Assembly (NCBI GenBank): GCA_009731375.1
Contig: BJOX01000105.1
Location: 127,504 to 191,503 of the forward strand
From: Paulinella micropora
Taxonomy: Eukaryota > Cercozoa > Imbricatea > Euglyphida
Length of the DNA: 64,000 nt
Direction of reading: 5' to 3'
The position numbers and the translations under genes were made by a program. The notes beneath the pieces are model-generated. The model was given only the letters and a program-made list of their open reading frames with translations, was not told the origin of the DNA and searched no databases. Of the stretch, positions 55,528 to 64,000 are shown one piece after another (positions within the stretch are counted from its first letter, which is position 1; every line of letters starts with the position of its first letter).

Positions 55528-56108
55528 TCAATTACCATTAATTATTTTTTTCATAATTTGTAAATTCTGGTGCGTAATTCTTTCCTCTTTCATTTTCTTT
55601 AAATCCGCTATTGCTTGATTTACATCAATGTCATTAGTTTCAGCAACCTCCTTAGGTGGTGGTGGAGTTTCCTTAGAAGCATCTTCCATTGCTTCTATCT
55701 TACTTGCGGGTGTTGTGGTAGTTTGTTTCGGCACGGCAACAGGAGTTGGATTGACAGATTTGGTAAAGATTGTTCAATCTTAAGTGCTGGAGACATCTCA
55801 ATAGGTTTGGCATTTGGGTTAGGAGATGAAGTTTTTGCCGATTCTATGTCTGGTATTTTTCTTTTTAATGATTCATCTGGCATTTGGTCTAGTTGCTGTT
55901 CATTGTTCTTACTCCCTGATTTGCTTACTTTTGGTTTTAATTGACACTTAATCTTGCCACTCTTAATGTCCTCTTCTATCTTCTTTACTGCTAAGTATTC
56001 GGACTATCCCTTAGGAATCGTTACGAATTTTCCTTGCGCATTTTGTTTATACCAAATAGCAATTGCTTGTTGATAGCAAGTCTTGTATAGTTTAGTTGAT
56101 TCCGTCAT
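55528..56108 (-). pseudogene. Unrecognised virion-block protein with a stop and a frameshift
   Basis: From the ATG at 56108 the frame encodes a helical start with YQQAIAIWYKQNAQGKFVTIPKG, then a TAG near 56009, SEYLAVKKIEEDIKSGK and a Pro/Ser-rich linker. A frame change near 55735-55760 leads to a Pro/Thr-rich end at 55528. The IPKG...EYLAVKK segment looks conserved, but no family is named. Confidence 0.5.
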
Positions 56109-56151
56109 GTCATATATTATGGCGAAAAAAAAAACCATTTAATTTAATTTT

Positions 56152-57039
56152 TTACAGGTTTGTCATATCTCTATCCTTATTTAATCGTAATATAGTAGAG
56201 AAATTCTTTCTAAACTGGGTCGTTCTATCACTAGCAGTATTGTTAATTGCTAGAAACGAATAAGGTTTTGCCGTAGCATATTTAACCATATTGTAAAATT
56301 CTTTTTTAGTGAGAAAAGGACTTTCATATTCATCTGCCAGTCTGTCAAGTTCGCTTCTCCTTACTCCATTAAAAATAATCATCCAATGGCAATTAATTCT
56401 TATTCTTCGCGGGAGTTGTGTATAACTCTGAGTTGCTACCCAGACTGACACCTTAGCATGTGTCGAAGCGAAAAACAACTCAGTAAGCACTTCTGATTTG
56501 AGAAAAGTTTTACTCTGTGCGATATCATCCAATAACAATAGTATTTTTGGTGCCTTCTTAAACCCTTTAGTTTTAATCAGTTCTTTTTGTTTAGTTAATA
56601 TTTCTCTCATTAACTCAGGCCTATCTTCTTTGATTATGTCTTCTTTTTTTAACTTGAGAGTGTCTTCCAAAATAGGGCACGGACTTAAGCAAAAGACTAC
56701 TATTCTATCATTGTTCTTTTTTGCGAGTAGATTACAAATCATAACTGATTTACCTCCGCCAGTGCTTGCACATATAACCATAGTTCCCATTGCTGGCAAT
56801 ATTCCTTCTTTTTGAATAGGGAGCAATTCAATGCCATCTCTTTGTGTTTTAATTGGTTGTATTTCCAAGTCATTCTTAAATTTTGGCGGTTTTTTGTTAT
56901 CCAACTCTGTTATTACTGGCCTGTCAATGGTAAATTCCTCGTGTGCTTTTTCTATATTGGTTTTCTCCAGATTCTGCTTCAAAAGTGTTTTTCGTGGCAA
57001 CTTGTTTGCTATTAATCCTTTACGTATAGATTTAGGCAT
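56152..57039 (-). CDS. A32-type packaging ATPase of element 3
   Basis: 295 codons, intact. Walker A is ICASTGGGKSVMICN and Walker B KILLLLDDIAQS, with a downstream VATQSYTQLPRRIR segment like the sensor region of FtsK/HerA packaging ATPases. It differs strongly from the element 1 ATPase (ARKKSGKT). It powers DNA packaging into the capsid. Confidence 0.87.
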   Translation of the reverse strand: MPKSIRKGLIANKLPRKTLLKQNLEKTNIEKAHEEFTIDRPVITELDNKKPPKFKNDLEIQPIKTQRDGIELLPIQKEGILPAMGTMVICASTGGGKSVMICNLLAKKNNDRIVVFCLSPCPILEDTLKLKKEDIIKEDRPELMREILTKQKELIKTKGFKKAPKILLLLDDIAQSKTFLKSEVLTELFFASTHAKVSVWVATQSYTQLPRRIRINCHWMIIFNGVRRSELDRLADEYESPFLTKKEFYNMVKYATAKPYSFLAINNTASDRTTQFRKNFSTILRLNKDRDMTNL

Positions 57040-57067
57040 CCAATCTTATATTATAAGATATCTTATA

Positions 57068-58044
57068 TTATGGGTTTTGAAAATAGTTTCGATTGTATCT
57101 ATAATTATCATATTCGGCGCCAAATGGTTGGGGTGGTGAAGCATAATTATAGAAATAAGGAGAGTAAGGACTACCAAAAGCATAATTACTTGGAGGATTG
57201 ACGAGCGGTTTAAAATCCTTTCTTTCTGGACGAGTTTGAACTTGTCGCGGGATTTCAGCGGGGAAGTTTCTAGTCAGTTTTCGTTTCATTTTTGGAAACT
57301 CTCTTTTGTCTTTCATTCTGGTCTGGATGACTGCTCTATTGTATCTATTCAACATAAAGTGATTATTTGTGTTGCCATAACGTGTGTTGTCTAATGATTC
57401 AAAATCATTCTTGGTGTCTAGCATGCGATCGCGTCTTAGTTCGTTGCCTTTAATACGTGGGTTTGTTTGTGAAGTGCCGGTACCTCCATTTTGGTCGCTT
57501 GGCATTAGAAAACGAATAAGTGCTAACATGTCTTCTCTTTCATCGGCGGGAGATTTCCCCATAAGTTTATCAACCAATTGGTCAATACTTCTCATGCTAT
57601 CAACCATGGCTTGATTTGGTGTTGTTGCTGGATCTGGGTCATCTGAAACTTTGTATTCTTTCATAATTTCTTTAAGTTTTTCATCTTTAACTTTCTCCTC
57701 CCAGAATGGGAGTCCCTGTTTTGTTCCACTTTTATAAACACCTCCTTCATACTCTGGTTGTGGATTTGGTGGTGCTGGTGCTTGCGTTGGTCGCCTTTAT
57801 CATCAAGTATAGCCAAGTTATTGCCCAGTCCGATTGAATCAAAATTGGGTGCTACTACCATATTGTCTGAGTATGCGATCGGGACTTCAACACTAAGATT
57901 TATATCTTTTTCTATACTTGGTGGAATATACTTTGTGCTCTGTGTATTTATTTTTTCTATAAAATTATTAATTGCAGTTTCATTTGCTGGTGCGATAAGA
58001 GAATATCCTTTCACGCCATCCGCTTTTTCTTGTGATTTCACCAT
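57068..58044 (-). pseudogene. Pro/Tyr/Asn-rich virion protein, one frameshift
   Basis: 58044-57795 encodes an ordered N-terminal part. Near 57795 the coding signal changes frame and continues through a Pro-rich stretch and 57664-57068, ending in a Tyr/Asn/Pro-rich tail (SPYSPYFYNYASPPQPFG). One gene with a single break is more likely than two overlapping genes. Function unknown; position suggests a structural role. Confidence 0.55.
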
Positions 58045-58307
58045 TTATTAAATCCATCAACGAGTTCCGCATATTGTTTATTAAATGTAGCAGGATTTAC
58101 TACTTTATTTACTTTAAATGTCGCATCCTTGTCAAAACTGCCCACATTTTTCATGATACCAATCATAGACATCAATGCTTTATCTACATCGCCTATAAAT
58201 CCGTTATACTTCGCATCTGGAGGAGTGGTTTTGAAAGTTTTCCAAAACATCATTGCATCCCAAAAAGATACTCCACCGCGTGCCCTCCCCTGTGCTTCTA
58301 AGGCCAT
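58038..58307 (-). CDS. Unrecognised 89-residue protein
   Basis: Intact; helical with aromatic residues near the start (FWDAMMFWKTF). Its stop overlaps the start of the next gene and it begins 18 bases after the PLA2 gene, as in a tightly packed viral operon. Confidence 0.55.
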   Translation of the reverse strand: MALEAQGRARGGVSFWDAMMFWKTFKTTPPDAKYNGFIGDVDKALMSMIGIMKNVGSFDKDATFKVNKVVNPATFNKQYAELVDGFNKW

Positions 58308-58325
58308 TCTAGATATATCCGCTTT

Positions 58326-59402
58326 TTAAAACATTGAGTTGTAATTGTCAAAAATACTCTTGGCAACTTCGGCCGTAGCCAATCCATTACTCGTTAGATA
58401 ATCACTCATATTGGTAATCCTTTCAAAGTATCGTTTATCGGCAAAGTCTTGGACATTCTTGTCGCCAGACGCATACAATAAATCATGTTCGAAAGCAACT
58501 AAGTCTAAAGCATCTGCTGGGAGAATGTAAGGAAATTTGCCACGAGTTCTATCTTCTAATTGAAGACTGCTTTCCACTCGTGTGCCCCCACCATTATAAT
58601 TACTTCCCTCGGTATGAATTCGTTCTTCTTCCAACTTAATGAGAGCATCTGGTTGAGCAGACCATGTTCTATATATTCCTTTAAGTGCTTTTCCAAGACC
58701 GAGAACCGTCATAGTCTCTACGCCTGTTTTAAATGCGCCCCACGCATTTAAAGACATTATTCCAGTGGCTAATCTGCTTGCATATTCTCTTAATACATAA
58801 TCACCTATTCTTTGCTGTCCGCTCGCAATCAAACGAGGATTAGGCGGAGGCAAACCCTCTGGCACTTCATTTCTTGCTAGTGCCAGCAAAAAGGTATTGA
58901 GAGCATCTGCTCTTCTTCTTCCAAGTAATCCAACATTCATCGCACGTAGTTGTGGATTGTTAGCAACTAATCTCAATATCTGCCCCCGCGCTAGCCTTCT
59001 CACACCATATCGCCCAACACCCGTAGCAAGGTTAAGTAATCTATTAAGTCTGGGTGTTTGCGGTGGCATGGTTTGCGGTGGCATGGTTTGCGGTGCTGGT
59101 GGCATGGTTTGCGGTGGCATGGTTTGTTGTGGCATGGTTTGTGGTGCTGGTGTTGGTATTGGTATTTGTTTTCTTGGCACGCTCGCATCCCTCAATTCTA
59201 AATCTTCTAATTGCTTCATTTGGTCTGGTGTCAATTTACCCCTCACTTCTTCGTAAATTCTCTTATCCAAAATATCATCTGCGTCTGCTACGTCTGATAT
59301 ACTAGCACCTTGATTTAGTGCTTGTTTGATGGCCTCTTCCCATCCAACTTTTGGATCGTCATAATTAGAAAGTTTAATTTTCTTTCCAGTCTTCGCTCTC
59401 AA
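58326..59402 (-). CDS. Virion protein with parvovirus-type phospholipase A2-like domain
   Basis: 358 codons (the first codon is not certain). The N-terminal helix-rich part is followed by Pro/Met/Gln repeats (QTMPPQTMPP) and a helical middle. The C-terminal ~100 residues carry the calcium-loop-like NYNGGGT and the catalytic pattern AFEHDLLYASG with a downstream FADKRYF (His-Asp pair, then Asp), as in VP1-type PLA2 domains of parvoviruses and in adintoviruses. The domain would cut phospholipids during entry (known for parvoviruses, inferred here). No such protein is visible in element 1, which instead has a lipase-like gene. Confidence 0.72.
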   Translation of the reverse strand: MRAKTGKKIKLSNYDDPKVGWEEAIKQALNQGASISDVADADDILDKRIYEEVRGKLTPDQMKQLEDLELRDASVPRKQIPIPTPAPQTMPQQTMPPQTMPPAPQTMPPQTMPPQTPRLNRLLNLATGVGRYGVRRLARGQILRLVANNPQLRAMNVGLLGRRRADALNTFLLALARNEVPEGLPPPNPRLIASGQQRIGDYVLREYASRLATGIMSLNAWGAFKTGVETMTVLGLGKALKGIYRTWSAQPDALIKLEEERIHTEGSNYNGGGTRVESSLQLEDRTRGKFPYILPADALDLVAFEHDLLYASGDKNVQDFADKRYFERITNMSDYLTSNGLATAEVAKSIFDNYNSMF

Positions 59403-59406
59403 CGAT

Positions 59407-60183
59407 TTAACAAATCCCTTTAAGTGCCTCGTTTGGACTCATAATTATCTCTTGAATGCTTCTAATAATAGCATCAACAAATCTTTCTACACTTCGGGGG
59501 CCATCACCTATTCGTGGCACAAGCATCTTGTGTTCGTCGCCTATCTGTGCTTCTATTAAAGCATCATCTGGGTGTTTTCTCTCCCACTCTTCTCGGTTTT
59601 CTTTCCATTCCTCATATTCCTGCTCCGCTTGCGCTCTATCCTCTCTTCGTATTACGCGAGTTTTGTCCGCTTTGCCTTTGTTTTTCATATACGTTAAGCC
59701 CTTATCGGTTAATCGTTTTAAGTCTTCTTCTTTATATTCTTGTTTTACCAATTGCGCTATATCACGCTTCATTTGCTGGATATTGTCTTCTATGTGCGCT
59801 ATATCATATTTATCGGTAGTCATTGCTAATTTTCGCATTTCAATCATTTGTTCGTTCATGGGGGCAGTTCCGTGTTTTCTTTCAAATTCTTTCATATCAA
59901 TGCCGTCATCTTGAAGGTGTGCTTTCAGTTCATCGTAATTCATATTTACATAAATACTTTGCTTATTGTCCAACGCACTAATCTTATCTTTTAAATCCTC
60001 CATAGTATTCCCCCTTCTTGTTGAAGCATCCAACAATCTATCCGCTCTAAGCCTCTCGCGGGCTTGATTATTGATACCTTCATTAACTTGTTCAGCCCAA
60101 TCAGCATCTGCTTCATCCAACAAATACTTATGTTCGCGTCTAATTTCGTTGTAATATGTAAAGAATGGTTTTTCGTGTGGCAT
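59407..60183 (-). CDS. Long helical virion-block protein
   Basis: 258 codons, intact; almost entirely charged helix with coiled-coil spacing, ending in a hydrophobic-amphipathic helix. It starts 24 bases from the divergent gene at 60208, with which it shares an AT-rich TATATCCGCTATTATATAAG promoter region. It may join structurally with the PLA2 protein that follows. No family is recognised. Confidence 0.55.
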   Translation of the reverse strand: MPHEKPFFTYYNEIRREHKYLLDEADADWAEQVNEGINNQARERLRADRLLDASTRRGNTMEDLKDKISALDNKQSIYVNMNYDELKAHLQDDGIDMKEFERKHGTAPMNEQMIEMRKLAMTTDKYDIAHIEDNIQQMKRDIAQLVKQEYKEEDLKRLTDKGLTYMKNKGKADKTRVIRREDRAQAEQEYEEWKENREEWERKHPDDALIEAQIGDEHKMLVPRIGDGPRSVERFVDAIIRSIQEIIMSPNEALKGIC

Positions 60184-60207
60184 TTTTTATATCCGCTATT
60201 ATATAAG

Positions 60208-60429
60208 ATGGAAAATAAAAAAGAAAAAAGCAAAGACGAGCAACAACTTGAAGAGTTGGAAAGGCTAGGGAAGGAAATTGACCAAATCCGCATCACTCAG
60301 AACTTAGTGAATAGAAACCCCAACATTTTTAGAAAACCTGAAAATATCCTTTACCGCTTACCGCTATCAGATAAGCAACGAGAAGCGATTTATAATAATA
60401 TAATTAAAGAAGAAGGTAAAGCGGGCTAA
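60208..60429 (+). CDS. Small charged helical protein
   Basis: 73 codons from the ATG at 60208; Lys/Glu-rich start, then a helical region (LPLSDKQREAIYNNIIKEE). Divergent from the 59407-60183 gene and only 7 bases before the Cys-rich gene. Unrecognised and not present in element 1. Confidence 0.5.
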   Translation: MENKKEKSKDEQQLEELERLGKEIDQIRITQNLVNRNPNIFRKPENILYRLPLSDKQREAIYNNIIKEEGKAG

Positions 60430-60436
60430 ATATATA

Positions 60437-60690
60437 ATGTTGTTAATATTGCTATTTGCGTGCTCCGCTATGTCGCGGACTGCCTGCGACTTTTACTCGC
60501 GATACTCAGAAAAAAGAATGAATCGTGTGCTTATTGTATAAAGCAAGGTGTAGAATCTGGTTTTAAGTGTGTTTTCATAAATAACGGAAATAATATGTGT
60601 CGTAGTTTTGATGAGGCACTGCCTTTGATGTGTCTTGGCGATAGTTCGTCTTGGTACAGGACACATATATATGAATGTGGTAATTTATGA
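60437..60690 (+). pseudogene. Small Cys-rich secreted protein of element 3, frameshifted
   Basis: From the ATG at 60437 the signal-peptide-like start and first Cys residues match the element 1 gene at 12645-12893. A frame change near 60510 separates this from the Cys-rich body (frame 60460-60690), which keeps the CAYC and CRSFDEALPLMC pattern. It ends with TGA at the same codon as in element 1. Confidence 0.6.
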
Positions 60691-60691
60691 T

Positions 60692-61054
60692 TTACTTCTT
60701 ACCACTTCCAGAACTTGGCGAAGGAAGGCATATGCCTATAAGTAAGGTCAAAATACCGACATAAGTATTAGCAACCTCACAAGGCAAGTTCTTCTCAGAT
60801 AGCCTAACTATACAAAGGGTTATAATGGCAATGATGATACCCATTTGAAATAAATATTTAATCATTCTGCTATCGGTTTTCTTATTTGACATACAGCAAT
60901 TCCATTCGTTCTCAATTTCATTGTCAATTTTTTTCTCTTCTGTCTTTAGTTCAATATCCAAAACGCGAGATTTTAATTCTGGAGTTAGTTCGCCATCCAT
61001 ATCCATAATAGGTGGTGGTCTATGAAGTCTAGTCGTATTATTTGACATTATCAA
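60692..61054 (-). CDS. Small two-span membrane protein of element 3
   Basis: Intact, 120 codons (an ATG at 61048 is also possible). Pro-rich start, charged helix, NCC motif, then two hydrophobic spans (MGIIIAIITLCIVRL and YVGILTLLIGICL) and a Ser/Gly/Lys tail. Close relative of 12310-12656. Its stop lies one base from the end of the convergent Cys-rich gene. Confidence 0.7.
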   Translation of the reverse strand: MIMSNNTTRLHRPPPIMDMDGELTPELKSRVLDIELKTEEKKIDNEIENEWNCCMSNKKTDSRMIKYLFQMGIIIAIITLCIVRLSEKNLPCEVANTYVGILTLLIGICLPSPSSGSGKK

Positions 61055-61129
61055 GAACGGCCACTCTGATTTCTGCTAATTGGTTTGTTTAATCGGCTAT
61101 ATCATTAGTTAGATTATTATTTTGCTTTT

Positions 61130-63979
61130 CTAAACTACCTTTTCCGCCATGTGTTGAAAAGCACTGACCAATATTGGTATGAAGTCCGTGTATGATATAC
61201 CTTCAAAGTTTCCATCCCCATCGTCTGCTTTTATTCCACTTTCAGATACAAATTCTGGAAATATTTTTTTTACTTCATCCGCAATAAATCCGTGATTCTT
61301 TTTCTGTTTCTTTTCGTCTGATTTCAAATAATATGAACAGCAATTTATTTTCATCAGTTTATCGCAACAATCCCCGCAGTCTAGTGTTTTAATATCTGAT
61401 TTTAATCTCCTATCTGAACCAGAAGACCAAACATTCGCTCCTGCTGCCATAAAAACATAACCCGTATTATTTTCACCATTTGATAGTGTAGTCGACCAAG
61501 CGTGTAATAATCCACCTGTATTCATTACCACCGCATAACCTGATGCGTCTCCTGCTTTCATAAATATTTGTGGGTTGGTCGTATTGTTTGGTCTTTTTCT
61601 TAATGTTAAAAATCCGCTGGATGCTGTCGTCATGCTTAAATCTCCCGACGTATTAATGTTCATTGCCTCAGTCATTGTTATAGATTGACCAAGTGTTCCT
61701 CCATTTTTGTAATTAAAACTGAGTTTGTTTGAGTATTTCGCTATTTGGAAATTTGATGATGTGTTTGAAGATAATATGTTCGTGCCATCAAAATAACAAT
61801 CAAAATATAAATTGATATTGTCGTGTGCCCAGTTTAATAATTGAAATGTTGGATAAGCATCCGCTGTCGTTATTGCATGTAAGTGTGCCCCTCCAATATT
61901 ACCAGCAGTTCCATACAATTCTAATCCTCCCGTCGCACCTACTCCTTTTGTTGAGTTGCCTATGATTATCGGTTTGCCTAGTGCTGTTGTTATTTTGTCG
62001 CTCGTTGCCAATGTTGTTGTTGATACACCCGCATTTGCCGTTATCGCCCCACTCGCTGTAATCGCCTTTGTTGTTAATAAGCCCGATGTGTCAAGTTCCA
62101 GAGCGAGAGACCAAGGAACAGCAACCCCCACACTTTTCCCGCGATCATACAAAAATCTAAGTTTATTATTCCATTTACTAATTAGAAAATTAGAACTCGC
62201 ATAACTTGATTTCCATCCGCCAGCATCTAAATACGCATCAAAGGTCATATTTATGTTATTATGACTTAAATTAGTTAGTTGAAAAGTAGGATAAATGTCT
62301 TCCGTTGTAATAGCCTGTATATGTGCTCCAGTTGTATTATTATTATAAGTCCCATATATTTCTAAACCCGCTGTTGTTCCTATTCCTTTCGTTGTATTGC
62401 CTATGATTATTGGTTTGCCTGATGCTGTTGTTATTTTGTCGCTCGTTGTTAATGTTGTTGTTGATATCCCCGCATTTGCCGTTATCAATCCGCTTGCGGT
62501 TGCCGTTGTTGTTGATATACTCGCATTTGCCGTTATCAATCCACTCGCCGTTAGTGTCGTCGTTGATATACCCGCGGTTGAAGTAATTGTCGTTCCAGTT
62601 ATTGTTCCGCCATTTGTTATATTGTTTGAGTTCATATCTAAGGCACCATAAAACCGCATACCGCCAGCATTGTTAAAACGGACAATGTCAGATGAAGCAC
62701 TTTTATTATCCAAGAGTTTTGAAATATAAAGTCCCGCCCCTTTTACATCAGATGCTACATTCGTAAATACATAACCTCNNNNNNNNNNAAATGCTACATT
62801 CGTAAATACATAACCTCCTTGGTCTGCGGTTCCGCTTGTAACAGTAGCTAGAGTAAATAAGAAATACTGATAATCACCTGATGTCTGTGAAAAGAATATA
62901 TCACCTCCATTTTGGTTTAATATCCTCGCCCCATTATATGTTATATTTCCTCCATTAGTGATAGTTTGATTATTAAAATCGGCATTGTTCGTTAAAGTTA
63001 GATATTTTATCGTAGTGCTTGCACCATTAAATGTTTTACTTCCTGTTATGGTTTGGTCTGTTGTTAGTTTTACATTTTGCCCGTCCAATGTGCCCGCATA
63101 CCCCTTTGTCGCTCCGTCCGTCGCTAATGTTGGAGTTCCAAGGTTGGCTATTTTGCTACTATTACAATCTAGCCCCGAAGCATTTACCCAACCGACGATT
63201 GCCCCATCAATAATAAAACTTATTTTTTTCGCATTTATTTCAAAGTTATAATTTACACCAATGCCCATATCAAGGCATCCGATAGTTCCTATATTGGCTG
63301 TGGAGTTAAAAACCACGAATGTTCCTTTTGTTGTTGCATTCGTTGAATTTCCAGTTATTTCAAGGGCACTGCTAAATGTCTTGATTCCTGCTATTGTTTG
63401 GTTTCCTGTTAGTTTCACATTTTGTCCGTCTTTTGTATCAACATAACTTTTATTTGCTCCGTCCGTTGTTGCTGATGGTGTGGCTAATTTTGTAATTTTG
63501 TTGTTGTTCAAACTTAATGTTGTTCCAGTTGCGGTTATAATTAAAGTATTACCTGAATATAACTCTACATACGAACCAGTTATTTGTATCGGATACCAAG
63601 TCGCTGTTGCTGTTTTTTGTGCTGCAATCATTCCTATTTTTGTATCAAAGGCTATGCCGATGCCGTCAAAAGTAGAAGGATTGGACGAACCACTTACTTC
63701 TAAAGTTGATGTAAATTTTTTATTCCCTGCTATGGTTTGGTCTCCTGTTAGTTTAACGACAGAAGTGTCAAGAGTAGAAACATCCACGCCATCAACAAGA
63801 TTAACAATTGTTATGCTTTGGCTTTTCATATCAATACCCGCACTAGCATTTATTATACTGCTGAATGTTTTAATTCCTCCTATGGTTTGGTCTCCTGTTA
63901 GTTTAACGACAGAAGTGTCAAGAGTAGAAACATCAACACCATCAACAAGATTAACGTTTGTTATGCTTTGGCTTTTCAT
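61130..63979 (-). CDS. Fiber-like repeat protein with S74 self-cleaving chaperone domain, 5' end outside the window
   Basis: At least 949 open codons; the frame starts beyond 64000. The same Ser/Thr/Gly-rich repeats as in element 1, including a stretch (about 62170-62400) almost identical to 11103-11400. The C-terminal S74 domain has GSDRRLKSDI (about 61400-61420), with Ser and Lys five apart as in the self-cleavage dyad, and FIADEV downstream. A 10-N gap at 62779-62788 is flanked by a duplicated 27-base sequence and is probably an assembly artefact. Likely attachment fiber. Confidence 0.87.
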   Translation of the reverse strand: MKSQSITNVNLVDGVDVSTLDTSVVKLTGDQTIGGIKTFSSIINASAGIDMKSQSITIVNLVDGVDVSTLDTSVVKLTGDQTIAGNKKFTSTLEVSGSSNPSTFDGIGIAFDTKIGMIAAQKTATATWYPIQITGSYVELYSGNTLIITATGTTLSLNNNKITKLATPSATTDGANKSYVDTKDGQNVKLTGNQTIAGIKTFSSALEITGNSTNATTKGTFVVFNSTANIGTIGCLDMGIGVNYNFEINAKKISFIIDGAIVGWVNASGLDCNSSKIANLGTPTLATDGATKGYAGTLDGQNVKLTTDQTITGSKTFNGASTTIKYLTLTNNADFNNQTITNGGNITYNGARILNQNGGDIFFSQTSGDYQYFLFTLATVTSGTADQGGYVFTNVAFXXXXGYVFTNVASDVKGAGLYISKLLDNKSASSDIVRFNNAGGMRFYGALDMNSNNITNGGTITGTTITSTAGISTTTLTASGLITANASISTTTATASGLITANAGISTTTLTTSDKITTASGKPIIIGNTTKGIGTTAGLEIYGTYNNNTTGAHIQAITTEDIYPTFQLTNLSHNNINMTFDAYLDAGGWKSSYASSNFLISKWNNKLRFLYDRGKSVGVAVPWSLALELDTSGLLTTKAITASGAITANAGVSTTTLATSDKITTALGKPIIIGNSTKGVGATGGLELYGTAGNIGGAHLHAITTADAYPTFQLLNWAHDNINLYFDCYFDGTNILSSNTSSNFQIAKYSNKLSFNYKNGGTLGQSITMTEAMNINTSGDLSMTTASSGFLTLRKRPNNTTNPQIFMKAGDASGYAVVMNTGGLLHAWSTTLSNGENNTGYVFMAAGANVWSSGSDRRLKSDIKTLDCGDCCDKLMKINCCSYYLKSDEKKQKKNHGFIADEVKKIFPEFVSESGIKADDGDGNFEGISYTDFIPILVSAFQHMAEKVV
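62779..62788. other. Assembly gap (10 N) flanked by a direct repeat
   Basis: ATGCTACATTCGTAAATACA and the following bases occur on both sides of the N run, so the gap most likely marks two overlapping contig ends that were not merged. Confidence 0.9.
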
Positions 63980-64000
63980 ATCAATCCCCGCACTAGCATT

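Larger units (their letters stand above)
52862..64000. mobile_element. Element 3: Polinton-like element in reverse orientation, both ends outside or lost
   Basis: Read on the minus strand, the order is fiber (running off the window), membrane protein, Cys-rich protein, then a block of structural genes ending in the penton gene, which is cut at 52862 by a TGTA repeat. Fiber, membrane and Cys-rich genes are close relatives of those in element 1. The following block (PLA2-like protein, ATPase, capsid proteins) is different. Most genes are intact or carry a single break. Polymerase and protease are not in view and would lie beyond the break. Confidence 0.87.

Overview
This is eukaryotic genomic DNA from a scaffold with several N gaps. 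Evidence for a eukaryote: spliceosomal-type GT..AG introns, tRNA-derived SINEs, a DNA transposon with long terminal inverted repeats, and very abundant di-, tri- and tetranucleotide repeats. The host cannot be named from the window. Against this background lie three Polinton/Maverick-class elements (large DNA transposons that encode viral capsid, packaging, integrase and DNA polymerase genes; close to Polinton-like viruses and adintoviruses).

Layout. (1) 1-4769 is segment A, a mosaic of SINE-like repeats and microsatellites. (2) 4776-24673 is element 1, a complete 19.9-kb Polinton with ~93-bp terminal inverted repeats and a GAATAG target-site duplication. (3) 24680-30556 continues segment A: CAA and TTG repeats, a SINE, a CATA repeat and a decayed unrecognised ORF. 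(4) 30563-43515 is segment B, a second copy of segment A. It lacks element 1 (empty site at 43253) but carries a different 9.3-kb DNA transposon (32448-41760, ~494-bp inverted repeats, AGAC duplication) whose empty site is in A at 2614. The two copies therefore document both insertions exactly; they may be a segmental duplication or two haplotypes placed in tandem by the assembler. (5) 43516-46250 is the left end of element 2 (terminal repeat, two small genes, integrase), cut off in a TC microsatellite. (6) 46250-52862 is host-like DNA: a 558-bp tandem duplication, a fold-back element, SINEs, candidate small exons and an array of about 12 exon-like units embedded in CATA repeats. (7) 52862-64000 is element 3, in reverse orientation. 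It begins inside a penton gene and runs off the window end inside a fiber gene.

Genes working together. Element 1 has a full set: integrase and protein-primed type B DNA polymerase (integration, replication); A32-type packaging ATPase, adenovirus-type protease, major and minor capsid proteins and small basic core-like proteins (particle assembly); a fiber-like repeat protein with a C-terminal S74 self-cleaving chaperone, a two-span membrane protein and a small Cys-rich secreted protein (likely surface functions); and a lipase-like hydrolase. It is decayed by frameshifts and stops. One inversion of about 7.25 kb (13.50-20.76 kb) cuts the polymerase just before motif B and also detaches the start of the packaging ATPase. 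Element 3 shares the fiber, membrane and secreted genes with element 1 but has a different morphogenesis block: a different major capsid protein, a different ATPase and a phospholipase A2-like protein. This points to modular exchange between two capsid lineages.

The most notable observations are the inversion that breaks polymerase and ATPase together, a canonical slippery heptamer at the integrase frame junction, the module swap between elements, the reciprocal empty sites, and recurring perfect hairpins and AT-rich promoter-like motifs in element 1. All functional calls are from sequence reading only; no searches were run.
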